A stretch of DNA of 64,000 nt from Dipetalonema caudispina (lineage: Eukaryota; Nematoda; Chromadorea; Rhabditida; Onchocercidae). The stretch lies in assembly GCA_013365325.1 (NCBI GenBank), contig JABVXV010000203.1, positions 50,415 to 114,414 on the forward strand, written 5' to 3'. The first letter of the stretch is position 1. Every line of letters starts with the position of its first letter. A program made the position numbers and the translations under genes. The notes beneath the pieces were generated by a model. It saw only the letters and a list, made by a program, of their open reading frames with translations, had not been told where the DNA came from and did not search any database. Below, in pieces: positions 15,001 to 29,138 of the stretch.

Positions 15001-18000
15001 CAAATGACAGTTGATAATAATGATAACGATAAATGCACTAGAAGAATGATAATAATAATAAAAACAAAACGTTATCAAGCATTTTCATCTTATGCTATCA
15101 GTAATATATAATTTTTAATTTTAGATACTAAGGAAGCAAAAAAATAGAAAACTCATTGCAAAATAAATAATATAATTATTGTGATGAAAATTTATGCAAA
15201 TATTATAATATCATGGATGTTAAATAAAAACAAACAAATAATCGAAACTTCATGAATATCGTTTCAAAAAACCAAAATTAAATTTTTAACAATAATTAAC
15301 TCCAATAACAAATTTTAAATCAATTAATTGATCGAATCTTATTTCTTATGCAAATTCATAAAATTAGAATAATTCCATTAATTAAAGCTGTCATGAAATT
15401 TTACATACCCTCATTCTGCTTTTTAGCAGTATCTTTCTTTAACTGCTTTGCACCGGCAGTTTGATTCGGTTTCGTATTCGTTGAATTTTCGTCATTACCT
15501 CTGAGTCCTATAAGCAATAATTATTTCATTGCTATTCATTTAATCGTATCATTTTGAAATAAAATTTAAACTCTCAAAGAATTATACCATGGAAAAAATG
15601 AAATTATTGGTTATTACCTTTATTCGCTTTATATTTATTCTTTTTGTATGACTGTTGAGCAAAAAAAAAAAAGAAAAAAAGAAACTGGTAAGTAATTATT
15701 GGAAATTGAATTTGATTATTTATTCATGGCATTTTAGTTAGTTCAGAAATGGTATTTTAATGCTGATTATTCAATTACTTTTATCCTCATTTTTAAATTA
15801 ATTTTATTTGTCCTTAATTTTTGATATTATAACATATAGAAATTATTAGAACAATAATAGCTTCCATTAAAAGTATGCTTCCTTCTTTNNNNNNNNNNNN
15901 NNNNNNNNNNNNNNNNNNNNNNNNNNNNNNNNNNNNNNNNNNNNNNNNNNNNNNNNNNNNNNNNNNNNNNNNNNNNNNNNNNNNNNNNTATTCAATTACT
16001 TTTATCCTCATTTTTAAATTAATTTTATTTGTCCTTAATTTTTGATATTATAACATATAGAAATTATTAGAACAATAATAGCTTCCATTAAAAGTATGCT
16101 TCCTTCTTTTTTCTTTCCCTTTTAACACCTTAATAAAAGCACAAACAATTATTTCTAATTTGAATTTGATTTTGCGTATTTTATTACTTCTTCATTCTCA
16201 AATGTCATTTATATTTCTAAATTTCAATTTTTAATTATTAATTTTTCCCTGTAATTTTATTCGCATTTTTAAGAAATCGTTAACTTTTAGTACTTGTCAT
16301 TTGCTAATTTAAAAATATTTCCAATTTTATTGTAATTTCATAAGTTATTGATATCCTACATCAAATAACATTTTAAGATGAATTGTTATTGATGAGAATT
16401 GAAAAGCAAACATTTAAATAATTAATAAATATTAAATTTATATCCTGTAAACTTGTATTTTCAATTTATTTTTCTTTTTATCTTTTTTTTTTTTTTTTTA
16501 TTTGCAATATTTGATATTGGTGGTATTTGCGAACTATTGGTTGGTAAACTTGTCATATAACAGTCCAAATATATATACGTATGGATGTGTGTGTGTGTAT
16601 GTGTGTGTATGTGTGTGTGTGTATGTGTATGTATGTATGTATGTATGTATGTGTGGAATCTTTTTTCAATTTTAAATGTACCAGTTGGTGTCATCGCTGG
16701 ATAAACCAATCATTCCATAAAATAATGAATTGAAATATGAGACAATATTCAAAGATAATTTTTAACTAAAAAAAATTATTGAATTTCTTAAAAGAACATA
16801 ATGAAACGTTAAATAACTTTAAAAAAAATTCAAAATACGAAACACTTTGCTAATAAATAATAATTGATTAATAAAGCTTAAAATAACTTTAAATCGTATT
16901 TTGGTATAAACGAAAAAATTTTCTCTTTTCATAGCATTTTCTTCCATATAATTTCGTGTTAAATTCAGTGTAATTTAGAAGTCAAATTGTACTTTTCTAT
17001 TTTAAATGAATTTATATATATATATAAAGTAATAAGTAAACGAAAAATAATAGTTTTGAATTTAAAAAAATTTTTCTGCTAATAAAACTAATTAATTTGA
17101 TTATTCATTAATTAAATTTAGCGAATTTATATAACCGAATAATTGATAATACCAATATAATTGTGGGAAATGAATGAGAAAAGATTGTAAAAGAAAAAAG
17201 ATATAGATAATATGCTTATCAAATGCTATCATTAAATTATCGATATTATTTATAAGGTTCAAATTATAAGCATTGTTTATCCATTTGCTAAAATTCTATT
17301 TCATTTATATAGCTATCAATGAAATGTGTTAATATACTATGCCTTTTCATACATTGAAGTTTAAAAGTTAGTCTCCATGTTCCATGTAAAATTAAAAAAT
17401 TAAAAATTTAAAAAAACTTTGAATTTAGAAAGACGAAAAAAGAATAAGAATTATTCAGTTGAAAAACAAAAATGAGAAAAATTCATTTGTAAAGATAATT
17501 TTCATCGTTCACTAATTATTATAATAATAAAACATAAAGAATATTTCTCATTACTAAAAATATCCATCTTTATATCTAATTTCCATTATTTTCTTGTCAA
17601 GGTTTGAAGGATAAAAATGATAGAAGATTCATTTTTAAATTCGAAAATCGATTTAAAATTCAAAAAATATGAAATAATTAATTTCAAAATTTTTTGTTTA
17701 TATTTGATCAAAAACAGCACAATAGCTGAAACATCTTTTGTTCAATGAGGAGCGCATCTTATCAAAGATATGAAATGAGAAAATAATAAACGTTCAAATG
17801 TTGAGTGATAAATAACATTGAAATTATCAACGACTTAATAAAATCCTCGCGAAAAGAAAATAAATTTCAGAAATTATGAATGAATCATCAGGAATTTCCG
17901 GAAATTACTCCCATCTATAACATGTATATTATGATTATATGTATAATTCCAACATTCAAAATACTCAAAAAATTAAAAATTTGGCTAGTTCACTTCCATA

Positions 18001-18353
18001 TACACACACATACACACAAACGAATAAACTATCACGATAAATTTAATATTTTTAAAAAATTTAAAGAAAAAAAGAAAACACTTTTTTAACATTTTAATAA
18101 ATTTGAAATTTTCACTTCCACATATACATTTTCCCTAAAATTATTTATTAATAAGTAAAAATCTTTTCAACTAATAAAAAAGGAGTAAAAAAGAAAAAAA
18201 TAGAATTAAATGAAATAATAAAAAGTTTTAAAAATAAATAAATTTACCAGGAGGACGATAAATTTGGAGCGCGGGTCGGGTTGAGGGTCTCTTGGAACGG
18301 CGTTCAGAAGGTATTATTGTTGTTGCTGTAGTTACAGTTACGTTACTTGTCAT
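8023..18353 (-). CDS. MIF4G-domain translation factor, CTIF/MIF4GD-like, with polyHis/polyGln tract
   Basis: Exons recognised from the N-terminus: 18248-18353 (ATG, ending QIYRPP), a missing piece, 15618-15651, 15409-15507, 14399-14583, 11529-12153, 10619-10764, 9884-10013, 9192-9271, 8411-8518 and 8023-8136 (TAA at 8023-8025). All listed junctions after 15651 agree in phase and give about 507 residues; exon 1 adds 35 more. The 625-bp exon encodes 12 His, about 26 Gln, then His/Gln mix, Ser/Gly-rich linker and a second run of about 11 Gln. The last five exons form a MIF4G-type helical domain and line up with MIF4GD/CTIF from GQMLVHFSIEENRQAG through DRLRIDHFRVWITFLNF to the end MELGASGWKLPPEANEYYF. 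Such proteins link mRNA 3'-end or cap-binding factors to translation initiation. Exon 1 ends in phase 1 but 15618-15651 needs phase 0, so an exon is unresolved near the assembly gap. Confidence 0.82.
15768..16109. repeat. Identical 121-bp gap flanks (probable artefact)
   Basis: The left flank 15768-15888 and right flank 15989-16109 are identical, both starting TATTCAATTACT and ending CCTTCTTT. The left copy stops exactly where the N run begins. A true tandem duplication would not be expected to end precisely at a gap. Confidence 0.9.
15889..15988. other. Assembly gap of exactly 100 N
   Basis: A run of 100 N lies inside an intron of the MIF4G gene. The 121 bp on its left (15768-15888) are repeated base for base on its right (15989-16109). 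That is the mark of two overlapping contigs that were scaffolded instead of merged. Confidence 0.95.
16585..16655. repeat. GT/ATGT microsatellite inside the MIF4G gene
   Basis: Mixed (GT)n and (ATGT)n units. On the minus strand the array is open in a frame continuous with AMTPTG upstream (about 16700) and SLPTNSSQIPPIS downstream (about 16520), so coding use cannot be formally excluded. No donor site was found that completes such an exon, so it is more likely intronic. Confidence 0.85.
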
Positions 18354-18431
18354 TACTTTATTGCTTAAATTTTTTTTTCTTCTTCCTTTCTTTCAATCTT
18401 TCTGATGCCACCAGCCTTCCGCCCTGAAATA
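18354..18431 (-). promoter_or_regulatory. 5' UTR exon with probable (trans-)splice acceptor
   Basis: On the minus strand TATATTTCAG ends at 18424. It opens a 70-nt untranslated segment before the MIF4G-gene ATG at 18351-18353. It is either the SL acceptor or the 3' end of a 5' UTR intron. The sequence does not decide between them. Confidence 0.4.
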
Positions 18432-19018
18432 TAAGCTAAAAGTATTTTCAAAAAATTAATTTTCAAAATAACCAATTAAAATTATCAATTATTTTTGTAA
18501 AAAATGATACAAATAATGGATTATACATATATACGTATAATGCTAACATAACCATTGCTTCATCAGTAAAATCTATTCAAATAGAAAAACTGGAAACTTT
18601 CCTCTTTACATTCCTTTCATTTCTTTTTTTTCCCCCTCCCTCTTTTTCTTTTTATTCCCTTTAAGAAATACTCCTTTCAAATATGATTAAAATTACAGTT
18701 TAAATTTAAATCTCTTTCCATTTACACACTTGACATACTCCATTTTTTTCCTTATAACATACAGTAAAATAAAATTTTTTTGGACAAACTTTGATCATAT
18801 CAAAAATTTTTCCACTTCAAATCTACTTTATCATCTCTTTTTTTTTTTCCCCTCTTATTTTTTTTTTACTAGTAATAACAAATAGATCTCTTTCCCACTA
18901 TCCATTACATTTTCAATTGTTGTCCTTATCAATAACTACCACTATCATCATTATCTCTATCATTATTATCATCATCAATAGCAATTAATATAACGAAAGC
19001 AATGGCATTGAAATAACG

Positions 19019-19065
<47 letters not shown>

Positions 19066-20599
19066 TGAAAGATACGATCGATGAAGAAAAGAGGGAAAGA
19101 AAAAAAAAAAAAAAAAAACATGCAAGATGTGACAATGAACTTAGGAAAACAAAAAATTGTTTGATTGAGATTCCAAAATATGCAAATTATTCGATAAAAA
19201 AAAAAAGGGAAAAATCAACAATTTGATAACAATCGTTCCTAATTTTCCACTTTTTTTTTTTTTTTTTTTTTTCGCAGGAACGAACATATTATAACTCTGT
19301 CTTTCGTATCATTTTCTTTATCAGTGAAACTTTTTTTTTTGACCATTTTTTGAAAGATGATTGAGATAAAATGACTGAGATAAATCATAAAAAGAAAATT
19401 TGCCATGTCAAGAAACTTTTTGAAAAATAAAATTTATCATTTCTATTTGCTATGCTAAGAAATTTTTTTTTTATTTTTGAAAAATCGAAAAAACAAAAAA
19501 AAAAAAAAAAAAAGAAGTGGAAAGAAATAAATAAGAATTGAAATTAGCAAATTTAATAATTCCGTAATAAACATAAGTTGAATTGAAATAATTGAATAAG
19601 TTATTTGATCAAATATAAAATGAATCAAAAATTAAAGCTATCTAGAATATATAATATAAATATAATTAGAAATAAATCTTGCAGAAATTTATCTAACCAA
19701 ATAATATAATTATTAATGAATATTAAACAATATTATTATTATTATCGATTCTTTTTCTATTTCATATAATATTCGATCAGAAATATTTACCAAATAAATT
19801 TTCTTTTACCAATCATAGGCTTCATTTTTAGAAGAAAAAGAAAAAAAAAAAAAACAGTGTTGTACAGTAATATTTTTGTTAAACAGTACGAAATGAAATA
19901 AGTTTGATTTTAATTTTCACTTAACATATCCACTTGAAAACGAAATCATCCACTGAGGATGTATAAAATGATTGTTTGCTAAGAAAAAAAAAAAAAAAAA
20001 AAAAAAGAAAAACTAATACTCTTTGCTAATACTGTAGCTATTGAACTAACAAGATATAAGATAAAAATAAAATATCAAATCGAAAATCTTGACATATATT
20101 TGTTTTTCGAAATTTTAAAACTTCCAAAAAAGGTATCCTGAAATTACTTTTGGTTTAAGAAAAAAAGGAAAAAAAAAACTGGGAAAGAATGAGAAAACGA
20201 ACTGTTAGTAAGCAAGAAAATTAAGGAATAATTAAAATGATATTAAATTAATGTCAACCTTTTTTATTTTAATTGGTTTAAAATATTTCAAATAAATTAA
20301 TTTGAGAGAAAATTAATAACAATAACAATAATACCAATTATCAGTAACAACAAAAACAATTTATTGTTGACATTAAGCAAACAACAATAGCCATGAATAT
20401 TGTTAATAAGAGCATAAATAAAAAATTTATACTTTTAATTAGCCCATAAATAATTAATTTTGCTACTCATGATCAGATCAAAAACTTTGCAAAATATAAT
20501 AAACGATAAAAATGATACAATAACAATAAAAAATGACACTATTAACAATACAAAAACTGTAACAACAAACAAATAGTAATTAATTAATAATCAGTAACA

Positions 20600-20790
20600 A
20601 ACAGCAAAATAATAATAATCATCACCAACACTATCATCATCACCGTCTCAATAATCATTAACATCATTAACCAAATAGCAGTATTATCGTCATCATTATC
20701 ATCATCATCATTATCATCATCATTATCATCAGCAGCAGCAATAACAACAATCACAACAACAACAACAGCAACAATAGCAATAACAAACAA
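20600..20790. repeat. Imperfect CAT/CAA/CAG trinucleotide array
   Basis: A block of interspersed ATC, ATT, CAG and CAA triplets gives low-complexity frames on both strands. Similar (ATC)n blocks recur at about 21160-21195, 27860-27895 (as GAT) and 28625-28652. None has start, stop or splice context suggesting a protein. Confidence 0.85.
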
Positions 20791-23658
20791 CTACTACTAA
20801 CAATAAGGAATTGCTTTGTTTTTATTCATAATTCAAAATTTTTTTTTGACGATTAAATCAATAAAAAAAAAAAAGATTCTATTATAATATACATGGTAAT
20901 ATGTCAAAAAGAAAGGTGGAAAAAGGAAGAGAAAGATATGCGATGTAGTAATAAAAGAATTTTAACAAATGTCATCATCATAGGAAATGATTAATAATGA
21001 TATTGATAGCTAATAACAAAATAATAATTAATAATAATAATAACAGTAACAACAATAATAGCAAAAACAAAACAATGATTTTGAAAAAAAGAAAAATCAT
21101 GAAATGATGACGACTGAACAATGCCAAACGTTATTACTATCGTCATTCTCATCATTCCATCATTATCATCATCATCATCATCATCATCATCGTTGCTATC
21201 ATAATCATTACCAGAGTTACCAATCAATCTCAATTTAATATCTGATTTTTTTTTTCTCAATATTTTCATTTTTATTTGTAGTAATATTAAGATAAAATTT
21301 GTTTAAACAGTTGGAGAGAAAGAGAAGAAAGTAACAATTTTAATTGCTTAATTTAAATATTTAGTCTAATGACTAATTATGATTAAATATTTCGATGAAA
21401 TTATTATACTTTGATAATTAATTAATTTTAGTATCGATATTTCTTTTATTATCTGCTAGCAATTATATTTCGATAACAAATCTTTGGTACAATTAAGAAT
21501 GCAAATGTTATCCCGAGATATCCTCCTTGCTTATTCTGAGAGTTTTTTTGCTTTTTTTTTTCAACATAGGAAATTCTCTCAGTATAAAAGTACATATATC
21601 GGATATGTCTTTATATTGGTATGAAAAATATCATTGATAGAATAAAGTAGTGATTATAAGGATAACTGATTGTTAGCTTTTATTATCGATGGAAATATCG
21701 AGACAGAATTATGCAGATTATTGTTACTGATAATAATAGTTATAACAATGATAACAATAATGATATTGAAATTAACAATACGTTTAAATACGATTGTTTT
21801 TTTTTTTTTTTTTTTTTTTGAGACAAAATTGGTAAAAGTAAGATAATGAAACGTCAATTTATGAAAATTCGAAGAAAATCGAACAATTGATAAGTATTAC
21901 ATAAAAAACACGTCTTAACATCATTACACATTCTAGTATTATATCAAAAAATAAACATATTAGTTAAAGTGACACAAAAACGTTGAAATTTAAATGAAAT
22001 ACAAATTTCATGCAATATTTTTTGGATAAAACACATCAGAATTCGCATGATTTGATTTGATTTTTCATGACGATTGAAATCTTCCAAAATTATATCAACT
22101 ATTTTAGTAATAAAACATTTTTACAATATTCAATATATTTTTACTGAAGTTTTATTGAATAAAAGATGAAATTTTCCAAGCATACAATCCATATTGCTTT
22201 CTAAAATCTGATAATATAATTACAAGTATTTGAGTGATGAAAGTAATCATTCGATCAATTCGAAAAAGTTCTAACCATACAGAAATAGAGAAAAAAATGT
22301 TTGAAATTTTGTTTCAAACTTATATTACAGAAATCGATGATCAAAAATGAAATTGAATAGCATAAATTTACATCCTGAATAGTAATGTAAAGGCATTAAT
22401 TTGCAATCAATTGATGCAATACTTAAAGTAATAATTGAATATTTAAACTTAATCGACAGAATTAACTCTGTAATATTTATTATAAAGAAAATAATGATAT
22501 TATAACGATAATGTAAATTTTGATTCGTCGAGAAGAGTTGAGTAATTTCTATGTGAAAGAAAAATACTGTAGAATTAAACTGTAAATAAATTCACATAAA
22601 TATAAATATTAATTGCGATCATAAACATAAATATAAACAAAAGAAATATTAGAAAAAAAAAAAAAAAGTACAATTAATAGTTCAATGACCAGTTCGAAAT
22701 TATGTAGACTGAATAGGATAATAAAAGGAATTTTCATGATAGGAACTAATATTAGTAGATTACAGGAAATTTACAATTAATTAAAAATTTAGTTTGTAAT
22801 TTTTTTTTTTTTTGCTTTTTAATATTAATTATCCATTAAAATTTCATTCTTCCTACCAATATCAAATTGAAATGATTCCAATAACACAAATTATTTTATG
22901 AAAATCTATCAGTAATATTGATTGTAATATAATAAAATAGCAAATTAAAACATACCTAAATCATTACGTATATCTTTTTAATACATAACTTATTACATGT
23001 TTATCACTTACTGAAAATCTGATAATTCCAAATCAAATGTCTCAAAGATCCCGGAAAAAAGAAAGATATCGAAAGAATTATATTTAAAAAAAACGGGAAT
23101 AATTTATTTTTAGAATGATGAATGACGAATGTTTAATAAAAAAAAAAAAAAAAAAAAAAATGAAAGAAATGGAAATGGTGAAAGTTAAATCAAGCGAAAT
23201 TAAATTTCGTCACATTATATCATGCAATAGAAAAAAAAATGCCTAGTTAACAAATAACTTATAAGTTGATAATTTTTTTTTGAAACAAAAAAGAAAAACG
23301 AAAATTATAGAAATGAATAATTAGAATATGAAAATTAATTCCTTGTCCGGGGTGTTTTTTTTTCTTTTTTAATAAAAAAAATTTAGTAAAGGCATAAAAT
23401 GTAGGCTAAAAAATAATAGGAAAAAATGATAAAATACGAATTGAAATTTAAATCATCTCTTCAAGTCAATTTTCACTTTTGCAATAACTTCGTTCATCTT
23501 TTCCACTCATCGCTTCCTCAACCATCTTTCTCCTCCTCTCCCTCCTTATCTTTCATTTCATTACTGCTTGAAATTTGAAAATTTTCAAATTTCATATCGG
23601 TTCAATGCACTTCGTTATTTGATAATGAAATTCCATTGGTATTGCCATCCACATCATA

Positions 23659-23686
23659 TATATTATATATATATATATATATACTG
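23659..23686. repeat. (TA)n microsatellite
   Basis: A short TA dinucleotide run in AT-rich unique sequence. Comparable (TA)n runs lie at about 26838-26860, 30689-30725, 36698-36720 and 56326-56357. Confidence 0.85.
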
Positions 23687-24387
23687 TAATAGATATACTT
23701 TCATCCTTCACAACATAATTAATTTAATTTAATTGCAATTACAAATTATCAGTCAAAAAGTTGGTCATGAAATAATTTACTAATTATGTATAAAAAATTT
23801 TTCCTGTAACAAAGTGTCCAATCTAAAATTAAACTTTTGAAGGCTATAAAATTCCAATTTTTAATTGATTGATCTTAAATTCTTAACGAATTGTACGATA
23901 CTAAAATGAAATTTTATATATTTTTTTCCCAAAATATTTTTCCAGAATCTCTCTCTCTTTTCTTTAAAGAAATATATTGATAATGCGTATGATAGCAAAT
24001 ATTGTGAAAGTTTCTTGATAAAATCTAGGAAACGTTATTAATAAAGAGAAAAATGAAATTTTTAATTCTATTTCTTGAAACGGATGTGATAAACCTTTGT
24101 TAAACCATACATATTCTTAGATTGTGACGATAACAATCCTTCATTGGTGGGGAAGAAATTATCCTCAGGGCATTTTTAAATGAAATTGTATAAATTACAA
24201 ATTTTGAAACTTTTTTAAACATGTTAATAACTAATAGGTTTGCAATTAACAGAAAAAAAGTGTCTTAAGTTTTTTTGGTATTGTATTAAACAGTGAATTA
24301 AATTTGATCAGGCGAAAGGAAGAAAAAGTGGAATAGAATAATTTAATAGGATAGCAGAAATAAGCAATACTCTATTTAATTTAATAT

Positions 24388-24696
24388 GAAATAAGAATTT
24401 ATCTAATGTAAAGTATGATTTGATTTGATATAAAATACGATCTGATCCGATGCAAAATACGATCCGATCCAGCGTAAAATATGATCTAATCTGATTTGAA
24501 GTATGCTCCGATCCAGTGTAAAACACGACCTAATCTAATATAAAATAAGATCTAATCTAATGCAAAATATGATCCAATCTAATGTAAAATATGATCTGAT
24601 CTGATATAAAATACAATTCGATTTGATATGAAATATGATTTAGCCTAATATAGAATATGATCTGATCTGGTATAAAATAAGGCTTAATCTTGCATT
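24388..24696. repeat. 22-bp minisatellite, about 14 diverged copies
   Basis: Successive units of 22 bp can be read in register from 24411 (starts at 24411, 24433, 24455, 24477, 24499, 24521, 24543, 24565, 24587, 24609, 24631, 24653 and 24675), with one 23-bp unit before. Each begins A-A-A-T-A-Y-G-A-T, has a TCTRATC core and ends in TATA, TGCA or TGTA. The units differ by several substitutions each but hold period and frame, which indicates an old array. Because 22 is not a multiple of 3, a coding origin is unlikely. Confidence 0.9.
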
Positions 24697-25985
24697 AAAA
24701 AAAAAAAAAAAAAAATAATTTAATCAGCTATTTCTAAATGAATGTATGAGAATTAATGTGAAATACTAATTACGATTTGATCCTATATTGAATGAATTGG
24801 TATATTCGAAGAGAATACCTGAACATTAAATCACTTTTTATATTACATCATTTCATTGAAATATTACTTCAGCTACATTGATTGTAAAATATCACAGGAT
24901 ATGCCGGTCGAAACATATTTAAATAAATTCAATAATTGGAAGTTTTAAAATATCAAAAAGGAAAATCTTAAAACTATTTCTACTACAATCGCTACCATCA
25001 GGAAAAAAAAACGAATTTAATGAGCTATTTCTAATTTAAGATAATTTTTACCGTAAAATATATGAATTATTGTCTAATAATAATTAATAGTAAACTGAAC
25101 TAACTAATTTTTATGCACATATTTTTACAGCATCAACATTGATTCCATTAGCAATTTTAGTTTTAAATTGTAAATGGTATTTTACACAGCTGTTATGCAA
25201 GCATTACGGAAAAATGTGCATTTAAATCATAAATTTGAATTTAAACTTTTAATGCATTCAGTATTTTTGAAGTATTATTAATGAGATATATTGTTTAAAA
25301 TATAAGTTAAAAATTCTCTTATTTTCTTTCTTTTTCTTATTTTTTTTTTTTTTTTTTTTTTTTTTTTGTTTGAGAGCAATAGGGTAACTTCTATGAACTT
25401 TCACTACTAATATGGATAATTTATGAAAAGATAAAATTTAAAATTTAAAATTTAACATCTCCTTAACTACTATCTGCATATGTTTTGAATTTGTGTAGTT
25501 TGGTTTAAAATTGAAAAGTCAAAAATAAAGATGAACAGCTGTTCGAATGATAGCATAAACAAAAATGAAAAGGAAAAAGGTGAAGTTTTAAGAAGTTAGA
25601 ATAAAGAAGTTAGAATAAACTTAAAATTAGTCATCGAAAATATGTCTGCTCGAAAAAAAAAAAAGGAAGAGAGAGGGAGAAAAAAAAAAATTGGTTCGTT
25701 GAAAAGTGGACAATCAATATCAATCAAATCAGAATGATGTAGGATAGATTATTTAAAAAGAAAAAAAGAGAGCCATTTTGAATTGAGGAATAAAAATTAT
25801 ACGAGAGTATAAAGATTAAACAAGTTTGATTGGAATTTTAAAAATTTTCAAGAAAAAGCTTTTTTGATACAATCATTTTCTAAAACTTTCACGTAACACA
25901 CATATATATCATTCAACTATGAAACGAATAAAGTTAATAATTACAATAATCTAATAAGTAATGATAATAATAGTGATAATCATAA

Positions 25986-25990
25986 TAATG

Positions 25991-26050
<60 letters not shown>

Positions 26051-26051
26051 G
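25986..26051. repeat. (AAT)n microsatellite
   Basis: About 20 AAT units, with imperfect ATAGTAATGATAAT sequence on the right to about 26100. It lies in the gene-poor 18.4-33 kb region. Confidence 0.9.
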
Positions 26052-27861
26052 TAATGATAACAATAGTAGTAATAGTAATAATAATAATGATAATAATAAT
26101 TGATAGTTAAAAGAAAATAATAAAATTTAGCAGAAGCAAAGTTTTGGTATAAAATTTCATAGCATTAAATAAATGAGAAAAACAAGAGATGTCAGTCAGG
26201 AAAACAAAAGAAGGAGAGAGAGAGAGAGAGGAGTGAAAAGTGATGAAAAATATGGAAAAAGAAATGATAATCAATCGATAAAATCGAATTTATAACGAAA
26301 TTGATAAGATTTTAGACTAAAATCCATGAAAATTTTAAAAAAAAAATTACTCCGAAAGAATAATGAAAATTTTGAAACTATAGGTTAAAGAGGATATTAA
26401 AGTGAAATTGTTTAATTTAAGTGTGATGTAGAAATAAATTAACAAAATTTGAGCTGAGAATAGTCATAAAGCTAAATTGATAATTACAACGGAATATGGA
26501 TGGATAAAATTTAGCAGAAGTAGCAGTAGTAATTAAAATTAATTGATAAGAATGAAACTAACATATTAATTAATTTGCTAGGAATCAAATCAATGGAGCT
26601 TTTTTTTCTTTTTTTTTTTTTTTTTGCTAATTAAAAAGTCTCGAAAGCAAGGAAAAAGAAAAACAGATCCGATTTAATAATATAAATTTGATTTAAAAGA
26701 ACATTTTATCAGTTAAAATTATGAATTCATGAATGGAATAACTTAATTTGTTTTAATATAAATAAGATTAAAGTGGAAGAGATAAATATGAAACGAATGT
26801 ATATTTTGTGAGAATTTTAAGAAGATGCTACTTGACAGTTATATATATATATATATATCATATATATTTTGTTTGTTGGCAAATTATTTATTGGTGGTAC
26901 TGGTTGTTGTCAGATTAATCATGGTGACAATTAAATGATAGTTCTATCAATTTTCGATAAATTTAATCCTATCAGTGATGTTAATGATTGTTACGAATGT
27001 TTGTAATCATTCATCATGATACAATATCATTTTTGAAAACTGTATCATCCTATATATCGTTGAAATATTTTTATGAAACTAAAAACAAAAAAAAGTTTGA
27101 ATTTATCGATTATGTAATTACTGTTTTCATTAATTCAAATTATCGATTAAATTACGGATAACATGATGAGTTAAACCATTGCTATTATAATTAACACAAT
27201 TTAGGGCAGGGTAAAATTAAAAAATAAAAATATCGATAAAAAAATTCACTACTGTTATGATATTCAGTTTTATCCTTGTTAAAATTTTTATCATCTTTCA
27301 AATATTAAGAAAATGATTACTTAGATAATCACAATGTTTACATATTTGTAATTTAAGGTATTGAATAAATTTATATTTAATCATTTCCTTTTCCATTCAA
27401 TTAAATTTAATCTCTTCAATATTACACAGGGAAGTATGGAAAATATTAATGGAAATATAGAAAATATGCAGCAGAAAATATATAACAAAAACAAATATAA
27501 TATGAGAAATAAACTGCAAAAAATCTCATTTGTATATCTATAATTATGCATTTATATGAAAAATAATGTACACAATTAAGCATCATCAAAACTTTATAAA
27601 TCATTATTAATCGTTATGATCAACATGCAATATTTCAACGCGAAATAGTTCGATCATTATCAATCAATTCCAGTGAATACTATTTTACCGATAAGGAAAT
27701 TTATTTTTGGTTGTAATTAATCATTGATAACCGTCACAATGGAAGTTGGAAGTTAAAAGGAAAAAGTAAAAGAAGGAAAAGCAATGCAAACGACAACAAC
27801 GACAATTACCAGTTGAGTTGGCGTCGGGTCACATGATCATGATTACGATGATGACGACGAC

Positions 27862-27896
<35 letters not shown>

Positions 27897-28909
27897 CGAT
27901 ATAGACAAGAGAAAAGATGAAATGAAAATACAGATAAAACTGCAACATGGTTAACATTTGTGTTATAGCAATCATCATTATTATTTCCTGTTCTTATCAA
28001 CTGTCATCATTAATATTATCGTTATTATCGTTATCATATTGTCGACAACATTATCCCTTACCTTTTTACAACAACTGTTATCATCCCTATCATCACTATC
28101 ACCACTGATAATAATGTTACTTTTAGCAATCATCATCATCACCGTTGCTTTTATTATCACAATTACCATTTGTCATGAATTACATCACTATTATTATCAT
28201 AACATTTTCTTTATTACTGCTACTATCATTACTATTATTTTTGCTATTATTATCATCATTAATTAGCATAATTACTATCACCATTATTATCAGCAAATAT
28301 TTGAATGTATCCATTCATTTTTAACAGGAAAGATAATAATAAAGCAAAGTCTTGAGAGACAAATAATGAAAAAGCAATGAATAAGCAACTGAAATAGAAA
28401 AAAAAAAAAAAAGAAAAGAAAGTGAGGGTAAAAAGAGAGAGAGAGATGTAGAGATAAAAAAGAAAGTAGAGAGTAAGAAGGAAGGAAGTAAGATTTACAA
28501 CTATTTGCAAATTTCATTCTATCAATTTTCAACATAAATTTTAAATGTTAATATTTTCTAATTGTAAAGCTTCTTCCTCATTAATCTATCATTATCAACA
28601 TTATCATCATTGTTATCATTAGCACAATCATCATCATCATCATCATCATCATTGTTATTGTTATCGTTATTGTTATCAATTTATCATTTTGATAAGATAA
28701 TAACTTAATGATAATTACTTTTCATTTAATTTAATGAAACTATAAAATGTGATACGAAATGAATGGAAATGTAAGAAATTATTGAGAAGATAATACATAC
28801 AAATATCATAATGTAACCGCAAACACATCTCTCAAAGTAGATCAGAAGAATTCTCTCACGATAGTTAGTAGTTGGTAGAAGGTTGTTGAAAACGGCACAG
28901 TTAAATTGA

Positions 28910-28934
28910 CACACACACACACATACACATATAC

Positions 28935-28967
<33 letters not shown>

Positions 28968-29005
28968 TACACACACATACATATATACATACATACATAC
29001 ACAAA
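28910..29005. repeat. Compound (CA)n/(CATA)n microsatellite
   Basis: Alternating ACAC and ACAT units, followed by a T homopolymer of about 32 at 29106-29138. No coding context. Confidence 0.9.
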
Positions 29006-29100
29006 CATACAGAGATAGATAGATACGATACCACAGATACAGACATATTGAAACAGATGAGACAATACTGGTTGCTTACATTCTGGGTGACAAAAATTCG

Positions 29101-29138
<38 letters not shown>

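Noticed and set aside
27806..28266. His-rich, Asp-rich and Ile-rich frames on both strands
   Set aside because: They are products of GAT/ATC trinucleotide runs. No start, splice or family evidence.
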